Under the pieces are notes generated by a model, which worked only from the letters and a program-made list of their open reading frames with translations, had not been told where the DNA came from and ran no database searches. Below are positions 16,163 to 24,582 of a stretch of 64,000 nt of DNA, piece after piece. The stretch is from positions 558,001 to 622,000 of the forward strand of contig NZ_JBOBFT010000001.1 of assembly GCF_050587525.1 (NCBI RefSeq), in the 5' to 3' direction. Each line of letters starts with the position of its first letter. Within the stretch, counting starts at the first letter, position 1. This stretch comes from Plantibacter sp050587525. Its GTDB lineage: Bacteria > Actinomycetota > Actinomycetes > Actinomycetales > Microbacteriaceae. The translations under genes were made by a program, and so were the position numbers.

Positions 16163-16995
16163 CCTCGACCGCATTCGCCACCCTCCTCGACAGCGCCGCG
16201 AGCGCCGGCACCGGTGTCGGCGCGTTCAACGTGGTGCTCCTCGAGCACGCAGAAGCCATCGTCCGAGGCGCCGAGGAGGCCGGTACGCCGGTCATCCTGC
16301 AGATCAGTGAGAACTGCATCGCGTATCACGGAGGCCTCGCCCCCATCACGCTCGCCTCCCTCGAGCTCGCGAATCGCGCGAGCGTCGACGTGCTCGTCCA
16401 CCTCGATCACATCGAGGACGCCGCGCTCATCCGCGCTGGCGTCGAGCTCGGTGTGGACAGTGTGATGTTCGATGCGTCCAAGCTCGCGTACGCCGATAAC
16501 GTGAACGCGACCCGCGACATCGTCTCGCTCTGCCACGACCGCGGTGTCGCCGTGGAGGCCGAGCTCGGTGAGGTCGGCGGCAAGGACGGCGTGCACGCGC
16601 CCGGCGCCCGCACCGATCCGCATGAGGCTGCGGCGTTCGTCGAGGCGACGGGCGTCGATGCTCTGGCGGTCGCGGTCGGCACATCGCACGCGATGACGAG
16701 CCGGGTGGCATCGGTCGACCACGACCTCGTCCGGGCGCTGCGTACGAGCGTTCCGGTCCCCCTCGTCCTCCACGGTTCCTCGGGGCTCCCCGATGACGAG
16801 CTGCAGGCCGCCGTTCGGAGCGGGATGACGAAGATCAACATCTCGACGCACCTGAACGGACTCTTCACCGCTGCCGTCCGCGACGTCCTGTCGGACCAGC
16901 CCGACCTCGTCGACCCGCGGAAGTACGTCCGTGCCGGCCGCGACGCGATCACTGCCGAGACCGCGCGCATCCTGCGTCTCCTCGCCGAAGCCTGA
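16159..16995 (+). CDS. Class II (zinc) ketose-bisphosphate aldolase, GatY/KbaY-like
   Basis: 278-aa zinc-dependent aldolase cleaving tagatose- or fructose-1,6-bisphosphate to DHAP and glyceraldehyde-3-P. Visible motifs: HLDHIEDA (zinc His and catalytic Asp), VEAELGEVGGKDG, AVAVGTSHAM (zinc His), LVLHGSSGLPDD (zinc His) and KINISTHL. The small size and lack of the long FBA-type insertion favour the GatY/KbaY branch. Last gene of the SIS operon, followed by a degenerate CTTCGA palindrome. Together with the two kinases and the SIS protein it completes a route from a hexosamine or galactose-type sugar into glycolysis. Confidence 0.87.
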   Translation: MTSTAFATLLDSAASAGTGVGAFNVVLLEHAEAIVRGAEEAGTPVILQISENCIAYHGGLAPITLASLELANRASVDVLVHLDHIEDAALIRAGVELGVDSVMFDASKLAYADNVNATRDIVSLCHDRGVAVEAELGEVGGKDGVHAPGARTDPHEAAAFVEATGVDALAVAVGTSHAMTSRVASVDHDLVRALRTSVPVPLVLHGSSGLPDDELQAAVRSGMTKINISTHLNGLFTAAVRDVLSDQPDLVDPRKYVRAGRDAITAETARILRLLAEA

Positions 16996-17043
16996 ACCCT
17001 TCGATGGGCTCAGGGACCAGATCCAGTCGCCGAGCGAGACTCC

Positions 17044-17088
17044 GGTCGCCGGGCCAGACTCCGGTCGCTGAGCCTGTCGAAGCGCCCC
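17044..17088. repeat. 45-bp direct repeat, copy 1 (GAGCCTGTCGAAG element)
   Basis: GGTCGCCGGGCCAGA then CTCCGGTCGCTGAGCCTGTC and GAAGCGCCCC; 43 of 45 bases are identical to the copy at 17866. An inverted imperfect arm, CCTTCGATGGGCTCAGGGAC, lies just upstream near 16999. The two copies bracket the toxin-antitoxin pair. Confidence 0.75.
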
Positions 17089-17101
17089 GAGCCCGCGCCC
17101 T

Positions 17102-17434
17102 GTGATTTGTACTACAGAAGTCGTCGCTTTCAGAGTACCCTCGGACACGGGATTCGACTGGGCGGACAGTGCGGAGAAGCACTATCCGATCGCGGATGGA
17201 ACACACGCGATCACGAACAGAGTGCTGCTGCTCGAGCGATTCGATATCTCCCCCGATGGGGAAATCGTGGATCTCGTCACCGGCCCGGCCCGCGACGGCC
17301 AGCTGTTGGAGGTGTTCCTGCACCGTCACACTCCGAGAACCATCTCCCTGTTTCACGTGCTGCATCTCCGCCCCAAGTCGTGGAACCGTGCGCAGGACGT
17401 CATACGCACTCGCAAGAAGGAGGCACTCCCGTGA
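17102..17434 (+). CDS. Putative toxin of a type II toxin-antitoxin pair
   Basis: 110-aa basic protein. It keeps WADSAEKH near the N-terminus, VTGPARDGQLLEVFL in the middle and SLFHVLHLRPKSW near the end, a pattern found in small actinobacterial toxin-like proteins of BrnT/RelE-like size. The gene downstream is an RHH antitoxin overlapping by 4 bp (GTGA). The only start in frame is GTG 17102, with no Shine-Dalgarno; by alignment with the remnant at 9976 the ancestral ATG corresponds to an ACG here (17147), so the true initiation is uncertain and expression may be weak. Bracketed by 45-bp direct repeats. The biochemical target is unknown. Confidence 0.6.
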   Translation: MICTTEVVAFRVPSDTGFDWADSAEKHYPIADGTHAITNRVLLLERFDISPDGEIVDLVTGPARDGQLLEVFLHRHTPRTISLFHVLHLRPKSWNRAQDVIRTRKKEALP

Positions 17435-17838
17435 GCACGAACATCTCGCCGAGCCAGCAGGCACGCTACGCCGAGCTGGCCGCCCGCATGGAAGCAGGGG
17501 GCTTCGGCCCGATCCCGACGGCACCCGTCTCGACCGAGGTCGAGGCGGGCGCAGAGTTTGACGAGCTGCTGGCGCAGCTGGATGATCGTCGCATCGATCA
17601 GAGCGCCCCGACTCCGGCCCCGCCCGCGTCATCGGAGACGGTCGATGCGGCGGAGGTTCGGAAGGTGCTGGGCCGCCCGAGCCTCAGCAGGACCAACGGC
17701 GCCGGATTGTCGCCCAAACGACAGGTCCGTCTTCCCGCCGACCTGAATGCGCTGCTCGATGCGCGTGCCGCGGCAGAACACCGCAACGCCAGTGAAATCA
17801 TGCGCGATGCACTCGTCATGTACCTGCACGCTTCCTAG
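17431..17838 (+). CDS. Ribbon-helix-helix antitoxin
   Basis: 135-aa partner of the upstream toxin. The N-terminal YAELAARMEAGGFGPIP matches the arm of the orphan antitoxin at 10096. A Pro/Ala-rich linker and GRPSLS follow, then a C-terminal RHH fold (KRQVRLPADLNALLDARAAA, then EHRNASEIMRDALVMYLHA). GTG 17431 overlaps the toxin stop, with AAGAAGGAGG 7 bp upstream, so the antitoxin has a far stronger ribosome site than the toxin, as expected for an excess antitoxin. Confidence 0.72.
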   Translation: MSTNISPSQQARYAELAARMEAGGFGPIPTAPVSTEVEAGAEFDELLAQLDDRRIDQSAPTPAPPASSETVDAAEVRKVLGRPSLSRTNGAGLSPKRQVRLPADLNALLDARAAAEHRNASEIMRDALVMYLHAS

Positions 17839-17865
17839 CAACGACTTCGCCTGGGCTCTCGCCCC

Positions 17866-17910
17866 GGTCGCCGGGCCAGAGTCCGGTCGCTGAGCCTGTC
17901 GAAGTGCCCC
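17866..17910. repeat. 45-bp direct repeat, copy 2 (GAGCCTGTCGAAG element)
   Basis: Second copy of the 17044 element, with two substitutions. It lies between the antitoxin and the convergent PfkB gene and could also act as a terminator together with the imperfect arm GACTTCGCCTGGGCTC upstream. Confidence 0.75.
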
Positions 17911-17918
17911 GACCCCCT

Positions 17919-18863
17919 TCACACGAGGGCGCCGACGAGCTCCTCCACGGTCGCCTGCGCCGCCGTCCCACCGAAGCCGCGCACCGAGAGCGATCCGGCC
18001 ACAGCAGCCCATCGCAGGCGCTCCTCCTCTGCACCGATGCCACGGACGATCGATGCCAGGTAGCCGGCGTCGAAGCTGTCGCCGGCGCCCGTCGTGTCGA
18101 CCACGTCGAGCACGAGTCCCGCACCGGAAGCGGTGTGCGTGCCGCCGTCGTACGCAACTCCGCCATCGGCCCCGGACTTCACGACGACTCGGCAGCCCGT
18201 CGCGGAGAGACTCACGGCCGCCTCGTCGAGGTCAGTGATCGGCCGCCCCGCGAGCACGGTCGCGACAGCGAGCGCCTCCTCTCGGTTCGGCAGGAACACG
18301 TCCACGCGCGGCAGCACCTCCTCGAGGCCCGCCCAGTGCTCGGCGGGGTCCCAATTGGTGTCGAGACTCACGGTCACGCCGCGATCCGCGAGCCACTCGA
18401 GGAAGCCTGGCAACCCGGCGGCGAGCGTCGGCTGCAGGAAATAGGACGCGATGTGGACGTGCCGCGGCACCAGGCGCTCGACGGCGTCCCGAACCGCATC
18501 GAGCCCGAGCAGCGGGATCGTCCCCGGCAGCGTCAGGATGGCACGGTCGCGCGGTTCCGACAGGACCACGGACAGCCCGGTCGGCACCGTCGGGTGCGTC
18601 ATCACCGCGGAGTCATCGACACCGCGCTCCTGCAGGCACCCGCGCACGAACGCGCCGAACTGGTCGTCGCCCACCACGGACACGAGCGCCGTGCGCACCC
18701 CCAGCCTCGCCAGACCGCACGCGACGATCGCCGCGCTCCCGCCGAGCACGAGATCCGCCGAGTCGAGCAACTGCTCCGCCTGGCCGAAGCGCGGCACCGT
18801 GTCACCCGTCAACAGCAGATCCGGGTTCGCGTCGCCCACCACGAGCACGTCGACGCCGCTCAT
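17919..18863 (-). CDS. PfkB-family carbohydrate kinase
   Basis: 314-aa ribokinase-fold kinase. It has VVGDANPDLLL at the N-terminus, GGSAAIVACGLARLG as the first PfkB signature, NREEALAVA after a substrate lid, and VVDTTGAGDSFDAGYLA with the catalytic Asp. Closest in layout to ribokinase/KDG kinase types rather than to LacC. Its ATG overlaps the MalG stop by 4 bp, making it the last gene of the SBP-MalF-MalG-PfkB operon; it should phosphorylate the sugar imported by this transporter, which context suggests is derived from an alpha-galactoside. Confidence 0.85.
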   Translation of the reverse strand: MSGVDVLVVGDANPDLLLTGDTVPRFGQAEQLLDSADLVLGGSAAIVACGLARLGVRTALVSVVGDDQFGAFVRGCLQERGVDDSAVMTHPTVPTGLSVVLSEPRDRAILTLPGTIPLLGLDAVRDAVERLVPRHVHIASYFLQPTLAAGLPGFLEWLADRGVTVSLDTNWDPAEHWAGLEEVLPRVDVFLPNREEALAVATVLAGRPITDLDEAAVSLSATGCRVVVKSGADGGVAYDGGTHTASGAGLVLDVVDTTGAGDSFDAGYLASIVRGIGAEEERLRWAAVAGSLSVRGFGGTAAQATVEELVGALV

Positions 18864-19753
18864 CCCTTGAGTCCTGAGAACGTCATCGTCGCGATGAACT
18901 GCCGCTGCGCGAACAGGAAGAAGAGGATGAGCGGGAGCGTCGCGATGACATTGCCGGCCATGATCAGGCTCCAATCGGTCTGGTGTGCGCCCTGGAAGTT
19001 CGCGATGCCCAACTGCAGCGTAAACGCACTCTGGTCGTTGATCGCGATGAGCGGCCAGACGAGGTCGTTCCAGGCGCTGAGCAGCGTGAAGATCGCGAGC
19101 GTCGCCAGCGCCGGCTTCGCGAGCGGGAGCACGATGCGGAAGAAGATCTGCCAGCGATTGCAGCCGTCGATCGCCCCCGCCTCCTCCAGTTCCGCGGGGA
19201 GGGAGAGGAAGAACTGCCGCATCAGGAAGATCCCGAACGCGGTCGCGAGCCACGGGACGATCGCCGCGCCCAGGCCGTTGAGGAGGCCGAGGGTCGCGAA
19301 CAGGATGTACGTCGGGATCATGAGGAGCTGCGTCGGGATCATGATCGTGGCGAGGATCATGAGGAAGCCGAAGCTGCGGCCGGCGAACTTGAGCCGCGCG
19401 AACCCGTAGCCCGCGAGCGAGCAGAGGACGAGGTTCGACACGACCGCGGTCGCGGAGACGATGACGGTGTTGCCGAGCCACAGCAGGATGTCGGTCTGCC
19501 CGAACAGTTTCACGTAGCCGTCGATCGTGAAGTGCGAGGGGATGAACGGCGGTGGGAACGCCACGAGCTCCTTCGCCGGCGAGAACGACGCGAGCGCCAT
19601 CTGCAGGAACGGGACGAGGAAGAGGATCGCGATGGGGAACAGCACGAAGTGCCATCCGCTCATGCGCCGCCTGCGTTGGATGCGGCCGTCGGTGATGCGG
19701 TCCGCCACCTGTTCGGACGACGTGACCGCCCTGGACAGAACAGTGTTGGTCAT
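18860..19753 (-). CDS. ABC sugar transporter permease, MalG type
   Basis: 297-aa CUT1 permease with six membrane spans and the EAA loop EEAGAIDGCNRWQIFFRI, where Ala-Arg is replaced by Gly-Ala. The ATG at 19753 shares a base with the MalF stop (TGATG). No ATPase gene is present in the operon. Confidence 0.9.
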   Translation of the reverse strand: MTNTVLSRAVTSSEQVADRITDGRIQRRRRMSGWHFVLFPIAILFLVPFLQMALASFSPAKELVAFPPPFIPSHFTIDGYVKLFGQTDILLWLGNTVIVSATAVVSNLVLCSLAGYGFARLKFAGRSFGFLMILATIMIPTQLLMIPTYILFATLGLLNGLGAAIVPWLATAFGIFLMRQFFLSLPAELEEAGAIDGCNRWQIFFRIVLPLAKPALATLAIFTLLSAWNDLVWPLIAINDQSAFTLQLGIANFQGAHQTDWSLIMAGNVIATLPLILFFLFAQRQFIATMTFSGLKG

Positions 19754-20787
19754 CAGAAGACCTCCGAACCCTTGCGCCGCGAGAACACGACGACACCGAT
19801 GGTGATGAGGAGCGTCGCCGCGAACAGGACGTAGGCGGCGGCGGAGCCGTAGCCGAACTGCAGCGCGTGGAACGCCTTGTCGTACAGGAAGTAGACGATC
19901 GTCTTCGTCGAGTCGAGCGGGCCGCCGCGCGTCGTCGTGTAGACGAGGTCGAACAGTTGGATGGCCTGGATCGTCTGCCAGATCGCGACGAAGACGGTGA
20001 CGGGGGCGAGCTGCGGCCAGACGATCCGCCAGAAGGTCTGCCATCGGTTCGCGCCGTCGATGCGTGCCGCTTCGATGAGGTCGCCCGGGACGTCCTGCAG
20101 CGCCGCCAGATAGATGACCGTCGTGAAGGCGGCCGATCCCCACAACGACATGATCGCGATGACGAGCATCGCCTGGCGAGGGTCGTCCAACCAGCCCTGC
20201 TGCGGGAGGTTGAGCACCCGCAGCACATTGTTCACGAGCCCGAACTGCGGGCTGAACAGGTAGGTGGAGAGGATGCCGGTCGATGCCGCGGAGGCGACGA
20301 ACGGGACGAAGATCGCCGTTCGGTAGAAGCCCATCCAGCGGATTCGACGATTGAGCGAAACCGCGAGGAAGAGGCCGAGCAGGACCGATGCCGGTACGAA
20401 CAGCAGCGTGAAGCCGACGGTGTTGAGCACGGCGTTGCCGAAGTCCTCGTCGGACAGCAGCTTGGAGTAGTTGTCCCCGCCGACCCACGTCGCCTCACTG
20501 AACCCGTCCCAGTTCTGGAAGGAGAGGACGAACGCCCACAGCGCCGGGAAGATCGACAGGCCGAGGATGATGATGGTCGCGGGGGCGACGAAGCCCCACC
20601 CGGTGAGCGCCGAGACGACGCCCTTGCGGTTCCCGCCGCGCGTGCGTGCGCGGCGGGGACCGGGGGTCGAGCCGGAACCGGAATCGGGCCCTGAACCGGA
20701 GCCGGGGCCGTTGGGTCCCTGGTCCGACGGAGGGGTCGATCCCCGCGCCGACCTCGGCGTGATCGGTGGAGCGGTCGTGTTCGCCAT
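19753..20787 (-). CDS. ABC sugar transporter permease, MalF type
   Basis: 344-aa CUT1 permease. Unusually, a 55-residue Pro/Gly/Ser-rich N-terminal extension (repeated GSGSGPDSGSG-like sequence) precedes the first membrane span WGFVAPATIIILGLSIF. The EAA loop is IEAARIDGANRWQTFW. Nine bp separate it from the SBP gene. The extension is probably disordered and cytosolic. Confidence 0.88.
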   Translation of the reverse strand: MANTTAPPITPRSARGSTPPSDQGPNGPGSGSGPDSGSGSTPGPRRARTRGGNRKGVVSALTGWGFVAPATIIILGLSIFPALWAFVLSFQNWDGFSEATWVGGDNYSKLLSDEDFGNAVLNTVGFTLLFVPASVLLGLFLAVSLNRRIRWMGFYRTAIFVPFVASAASTGILSTYLFSPQFGLVNNVLRVLNLPQQGWLDDPRQAMLVIAIMSLWGSAAFTTVIYLAALQDVPGDLIEAARIDGANRWQTFWRIVWPQLAPVTVFVAIWQTIQAIQLFDLVYTTTRGGPLDSTKTIVYFLYDKAFHALQFGYGSAAAYVLFAATLLITIGVVVFSRRKGSEVF

Positions 20788-20796
20788 GACCGCCTC

Positions 20797-22113
20797 CTAC
20801 TCGCCCAGGTCGGCGTCGGCGGTCTTCGCGGCCTGCTCGAGGGCTTCCTTGGGTTCGCCCTTGCCCTGGAGCACCTGCGAGATCGCCTTGCCGATCGCCA
20901 CGGACAGGGCCGCGTAGCCCTTCGTCGTCGGACGGGTCTGCTTCACGTTCTCGGAGTTGGCGACGAACACCTCGTAGCCGGGGAACTCGGCGGCTTCGGC
21001 GGCGACCGCATCGGACGACGCCTCCGAGGACCGCAACGGCAGGTTGCCGATCGCGACGTTGAAGCGTTCGTCCTGTTCGGCCGAGGTGAGCCACTTCGCG
21101 AACTCGGTCGCCCAGTGCGCCCGGTTGGCGTCCTTGTGGTCGAACAGCGCCCAGATGTCCGGGCCGGAGACCGTCTGGTGGTCTCCGTCGGTTCCGGGGA
21201 GCGGTGAGACGCCGTAGCTGGTGCCGCCGATCTTCAGGTCCGAGAGCTGCCAGGGGCCGGAGGTGATCATGCCGATGCGGTCGCTCACGAACAGCTGCCC
21301 GAACTTCGTGTCCGTCTGGTCGAGGTAGACGCTCTTGTCATCGATCGCCATCGACTGCAGGAAGGTGAGTGCGTCGACGCCTTCGTCGGATGCGAACTCG
21401 GCCTTGGTCCCGGCCGTGTCGAGGATCGATCCGCCGTTCTGCCAGAGGTGGGGCCAGAACTGCCAGGTCGTCTCCTCGCTGCCGGACACCGAGTAACCGT
21501 AGCCATAGATGTGGTTGGCGGGGTCGGTGAGCGTCTTGGCCGCGGATCGGAAGTCGTCCCAGGTCCAGTCGGCGGTCGGGTAGGCGAGGCCGGCCTTGTC
21601 GAAGAGGGTCTTGTTGTAGAGCAGACCGATGTTGTCCACGACCGCGGGGAAACCGATGACCTTCTTCCCCGTCGGCTGGGCGGTGCCGCGGGCGGCCGCC
21701 GTGAACTCGTCCCACTTCACGTCCGGCTGCTTCACCACGTCGGAGATGTCGAGGGTCCGACCCGATGCCTCGAGCTGCCCGGCCCACGATCCGAAGGAGT
21801 AGGACATGTCCGGGTACTGGTTGCCCGCGAAGCCTGCTGAGAGCTTCTGCAGGAGCTGGTCGGTCGACGATGCGCCGGGCGAGATGTCGATCGTGACGTT
21901 GGGGTTCGCCTGCTCGAACTCGTCGGCGAGGGCTTCGATCTTCTTCTCGGCGGCGTCCGTCTGCCCGGACCACACCGTGATCTTGACGTTGGCTGACGTG
22001 TCGAGGGTGGTCGAGCCCTGCGATCCGCTGCACCCGGACAGTGCGGCGGCGACGGCGGTTGCCACCAGCGCGCCCGTTATGCGGAGCACGCGCTTGCTAC
22101 GTGGAGTCATCAT
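20797..22113 (-). CDS. Extracellular sugar-binding lipoprotein (SBP, family 1)
   Basis: 438-aa lipoprotein: basic N-terminus, hydrophobic core, lipobox AALSGCSG, then the SBP fold starting VKITVWSGQTDAAEKK, with YNKTLFDKAGLAYPTADW and the Trp-rich WTWDDFRSAAK typical of family 1. First gene of the SBP-MalF-MalG-PfkB operon. Two in-frame ATGs are adjacent (22113 and 22110), with AGAGGAA upstream. A 10-bp inverted repeat (22226-22264) with the TGAGCG motif lies about 110 bp upstream. Confidence 0.9.
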   Translation of the reverse strand: MMTPRSKRVLRITGALVATAVAAALSGCSGSQGSTTLDTSANVKITVWSGQTDAAEKKIEALADEFEQANPNVTIDISPGASSTDQLLQKLSAGFAGNQYPDMSYSFGSWAGQLEASGRTLDISDVVKQPDVKWDEFTAAARGTAQPTGKKVIGFPAVVDNIGLLYNKTLFDKAGLAYPTADWTWDDFRSAAKTLTDPANHIYGYGYSVSGSEETTWQFWPHLWQNGGSILDTAGTKAEFASDEGVDALTFLQSMAIDDKSVYLDQTDTKFGQLFVSDRIGMITSGPWQLSDLKIGGTSYGVSPLPGTDGDHQTVSGPDIWALFDHKDANRAHWATEFAKWLTSAEQDERFNVAIGNLPLRSSEASSDAVAAEAAEFPGYEVFVANSENVKQTRPTTKGYAALSVAIGKAISQVLQGKGEPKEALEQAAKTADADLGE

Positions 22114-22225
22114 CGTTGGTTCCTCTCGTGGATGGTGGTGGGCCGGATCGCTCAGCTGAGGACGATCGGCCGGGGTCGGGTCGGGCAGGGTCAGGGCGGG
22201 GCGAGGCTGGTACAGGTGCAGGTTC

Positions 22226-22264
22226 ACTGAGCGATCGATGACGGAACTGCGTCAATCGCTCAGT
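22226..22264. promoter_or_regulatory. DeoR-type operator upstream of the second ABC operon
   Basis: ACTGAGCGAT and its perfect complement ATCGCTCAGT are separated by 19 bp. The TGAGCG core recurs in the GH4/deoR divergent region (23671, 23724), linking both promoters to the DeoR gene at 23751. Confidence 0.55.
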
Positions 22265-22291
22265 TCTGGTGCGCGTTCGTGGCGGCGAGGG

Positions 22292-23632
22292 TCAGAGTGC
22301 GAGTGCCGACGCCGGCACGGTCGCGGGCACGTCGAGAGTGCCGCCGAGGGCGACGGGCAGGAGCGCCGCGTGACGGGCGGTGAGCTCGTCGCACAGCGCC
22401 CAGATCTGCTCGGGCGTGAGCGAGGAGCTGGCATTGGGATCGGTCAGGACGGCACGGCGGACGAGTTCCGGATCTCCCGTCCGAGCGGCTTCGATCGCGA
22501 GCTGCGCGACCGACAGATACGTGCGGTTGAGCGCAGCGCCCTGCACGGGGATGTCTCCGAACGGCAGCGGGTGCACGCCCGTCGCATCGACCCGGCTCGG
22601 CACCTCGACGACCGCCCCCTCCGGAAGGTTCGAGATGAGCCCCTGGTTGACGACGTTCGCGTGGATGATCCGCTCGGTTCCGGTGAGGATCGAGTGGATG
22701 ACCTGTGGCGCGTACTCGGCGGCGCCGTCCTCCAGCTCGAGGGCTTCACCCTTGGCGAGGGCGGCGCGTGCGTGCTCGAATTCGGCGACGTTCTCCTCGG
22801 AGATGCCGATGTACTCGAGCGGCTGCAGCCGGAATCGCTCGATTTGCTCCGGGGAGCGGAGGAACCACGACAGGTACTCGGACGAGTGCTCGCTCGTCTC
22901 CGTCGGGTAGTAGCCGATGCGGCTGAAGATCTCAACGCGCACGCGGCGACGCAGTTCCGGATCGCGTTCGATCGCCTCGCGCAGCCGCGGGTACAGGTCC
23001 TCGCCGTCGCGCGACCACTCGACGAGCCACGCCTGGTGGTTGACGCCGGCGGCGCGGTAGTGCGTGCCCTCCATCGGGACGCCGATGAGCGCACAGAGGT
23101 CGTGGACCGTCCAGTAGACGCTGTGGCACAGGCCGACCGTCTTGATGCCGGGCGCGACGACCGACATCCACCACACGTTCATCGCCATCGGGTTCGTGTA
23201 GTTGAGGAACCAGGCGTCCGGGCACAGTTCGAGCATGTCGGCGGCGATGCCGGACAGGACCGGGAACGTGCGCAGCGCCCGGAAGACGCCGCCGACACCG
23301 GTCGTGTCGCCGATGGTCTGCAGCAGGCCGGCCGCGGCAGGCACTTCGAGGTCGATGCGAGTCGCGTCGATGCCGCCCACCTGAATCATGTTGATCACGA
23401 AGTCGGCGCCGGTGAGCGCTTCACGGCGGTCGAGGGTCGCGACGATCCGGGCGCTGCGACCGAAGCGCTCCGCGACCTGTTCTGCGGTGCCGCGGGCCAC
23501 CTCGAGACGTTCCGCGTCGATGTCGTGGAGCACGATCCGCAGCGGCGGGAGGTCGTCGAATCGGAAGATGTCGGCGAGCAGTTGGCGGGTGAAGACGACG
23601 CTCCCCGCTCCGAGGAAAACAATCTGAGGCAT
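22292..23632 (-). CDS. GH4-family alpha-galactosidase/alpha-glucosidase (MelA-like)
   Basis: 446-aa NAD- and Mn-dependent glycosidase acting by oxidation-elimination in the cytoplasm. The N-terminal Rossmann motif is IVFLGAGSVVFTRQL. NYTNPMAMNVWW and LCHSVYWT carry the metal-binding Cys and the CHS signature that points to unphosphorylated substrates (MelA/AglA branch) rather than CN-type 6-phospho-glycosidases; AAGVNHQAWLV supplies the metal His. It should hydrolyse the imported alpha-galactoside (melibiose or raffinose type) delivered by the neighbouring ABC system. Divergent from its DeoR regulator; the operon for the transporter starts 179 bp downstream with its own operator. Confidence 0.87.
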   Translation of the reverse strand: MPQIVFLGAGSVVFTRQLLADIFRFDDLPPLRIVLHDIDAERLEVARGTAEQVAERFGRSARIVATLDRREALTGADFVINMIQVGGIDATRIDLEVPAAAGLLQTIGDTTGVGGVFRALRTFPVLSGIAADMLELCPDAWFLNYTNPMAMNVWWMSVVAPGIKTVGLCHSVYWTVHDLCALIGVPMEGTHYRAAGVNHQAWLVEWSRDGEDLYPRLREAIERDPELRRRVRVEIFSRIGYYPTETSEHSSEYLSWFLRSPEQIERFRLQPLEYIGISEENVAEFEHARAALAKGEALELEDGAAEYAPQVIHSILTGTERIIHANVVNQGLISNLPEGAVVEVPSRVDATGVHPLPFGDIPVQGAALNRTYLSVAQLAIEAARTGDPELVRRAVLTDPNASSSLTPEQIWALCDELTARHAALLPVALGGTLDVPATVPASALAL

Positions 23633-23670
23633 GCAGCGATCATGCGATAGCGTGTCCGTACCACGCAAGA

Positions 23671-23735
23671 AAATGAGCGAATCAGGCCCAAAGTGCTCAA
23701 GAGTAGTGATCACTTCGCGCCAAATGAGCGCAATC
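23671..23735. promoter_or_regulatory. Operator pair in the GH4/deoR divergent promoter
   Basis: AAATGAGCGAATC at 23671 and AAATGAGCGCAATC at 23722 are two direct copies of one motif about 51 bp apart, with AGTGATCACT symmetry between them. The same TGAGCG core is at 22226. Confidence 0.55.
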
Positions 23736-23750
23736 GACGATGGGACACCG

Positions 23751-24575
23751 ATGGCAGCACCGACCGCAGAGACTCTGATCGAACGCGTCACCTCTGGTCG
23801 TCGCGCGCGCCGGATGGTGCAGATCCTGGAGCTCGTCTCGGAGCGCGGGACCGTCGGTCTCGCAGAGCTCTCCGACGGCCTGTCCGTGTCCGCGGCGACG
23901 GTCAGGCGCGACCTCTCCGACCTGGCCGACCAGAACCTGCTGTTGCGCACGCACGGCGGCGCGGCGGCGGTCGACCGCGGTCGGGAGATCCCGGTGGCCC
24001 TCCGCAACACGCGGTTCCAGGAGGCGAAGCGCGCCATCGCGAAGACCCTCGTCAGCCGGCTTCCGTCCGAGCGATACGTCATCGCCCTCTGCGGCGGCAC
24101 CACGACAGCCAGCGTCGCCCGCGAACTCGCGCACCACCACAACATCACGGTCGTCACGAACTCGTTGACGATCGCCGGGCTGCTCTCGGAGTTCGCGGGC
24201 GTTCGCGTCGTCATGACGGGCGGTTTCCTGCGGCCGCAGTCGCTCGAGTTGGTGGGTGCCCTCGCGGAGAACACGTTCACGGCCGTCAACGTCGGGACCG
24301 CGATCCTCGGCGCCGACGGCATCAGCGCTTCTGCCGGCGTGACGACCCACGACGAGACCGAGGCCCGCACGAACCTCGCGATGGTGACGAAGGCGCAGCG
24401 GACGGTGGTCGTCGCGGACGGTTCCAAGGTCGGTCGTGCGGCACTCGCCCAGGTGTGCGGCATCGAACAGGTGCGGATGCTCATCACGGACAGCACCGCC
24501 GATCCCGCCGAGCTGGAGCGGCTGCGCGCTGCCGGTGTCGAGGTCGTCGTGGCCGACGCGCCGGAGCGCTCGTGA
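23751..24575 (+). CDS. DeoR-family transcriptional repressor
   Basis: 274-aa regulator. The HTH at about 20-70 reads QILELVSERGTVGLAELSDG then LSVSAATVRRDLSDL. The sensor domain has IALCGGTTTASVAREL and VVVADGSKVGRAAL, typical of sugar-phosphate-binding DeoRC. Divergent from the GH4 gene and flanked by TGAGCG elements that recur before the second ABC operon. I prefer ATG 23751; ATG 23724 in the same frame is an alternative, and neither has a good Shine-Dalgarno. It probably represses GH4 and the SBP-MalF-MalG-PfkB operon. Confidence 0.87.
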   Translation: MAAPTAETLIERVTSGRRARRMVQILELVSERGTVGLAELSDGLSVSAATVRRDLSDLADQNLLLRTHGGAAAVDRGREIPVALRNTRFQEAKRAIAKTLVSRLPSERYVIALCGGTTTASVARELAHHHNITVVTNSLTIAGLLSEFAGVRVVMTGGFLRPQSLELVGALAENTFTAVNVGTAILGADGISASAGVTTHDETEARTNLAMVTKAQRTVVVADGSKVGRAALAQVCGIEQVRMLITDSTADPAELERLRAAGVEVVVADAPERS

Positions 24576-24582
24576 CCGCCTG

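Noticed and set aside
13315..16995. Sulfoquinovose (sulfo-EMP type) operon
   Set aside because: Isomerase/kinase/aldolase order would fit, but there is no sulfoquinovosidase, sulfonate exporter or sulfolactaldehyde enzyme; kept only as an alternative.
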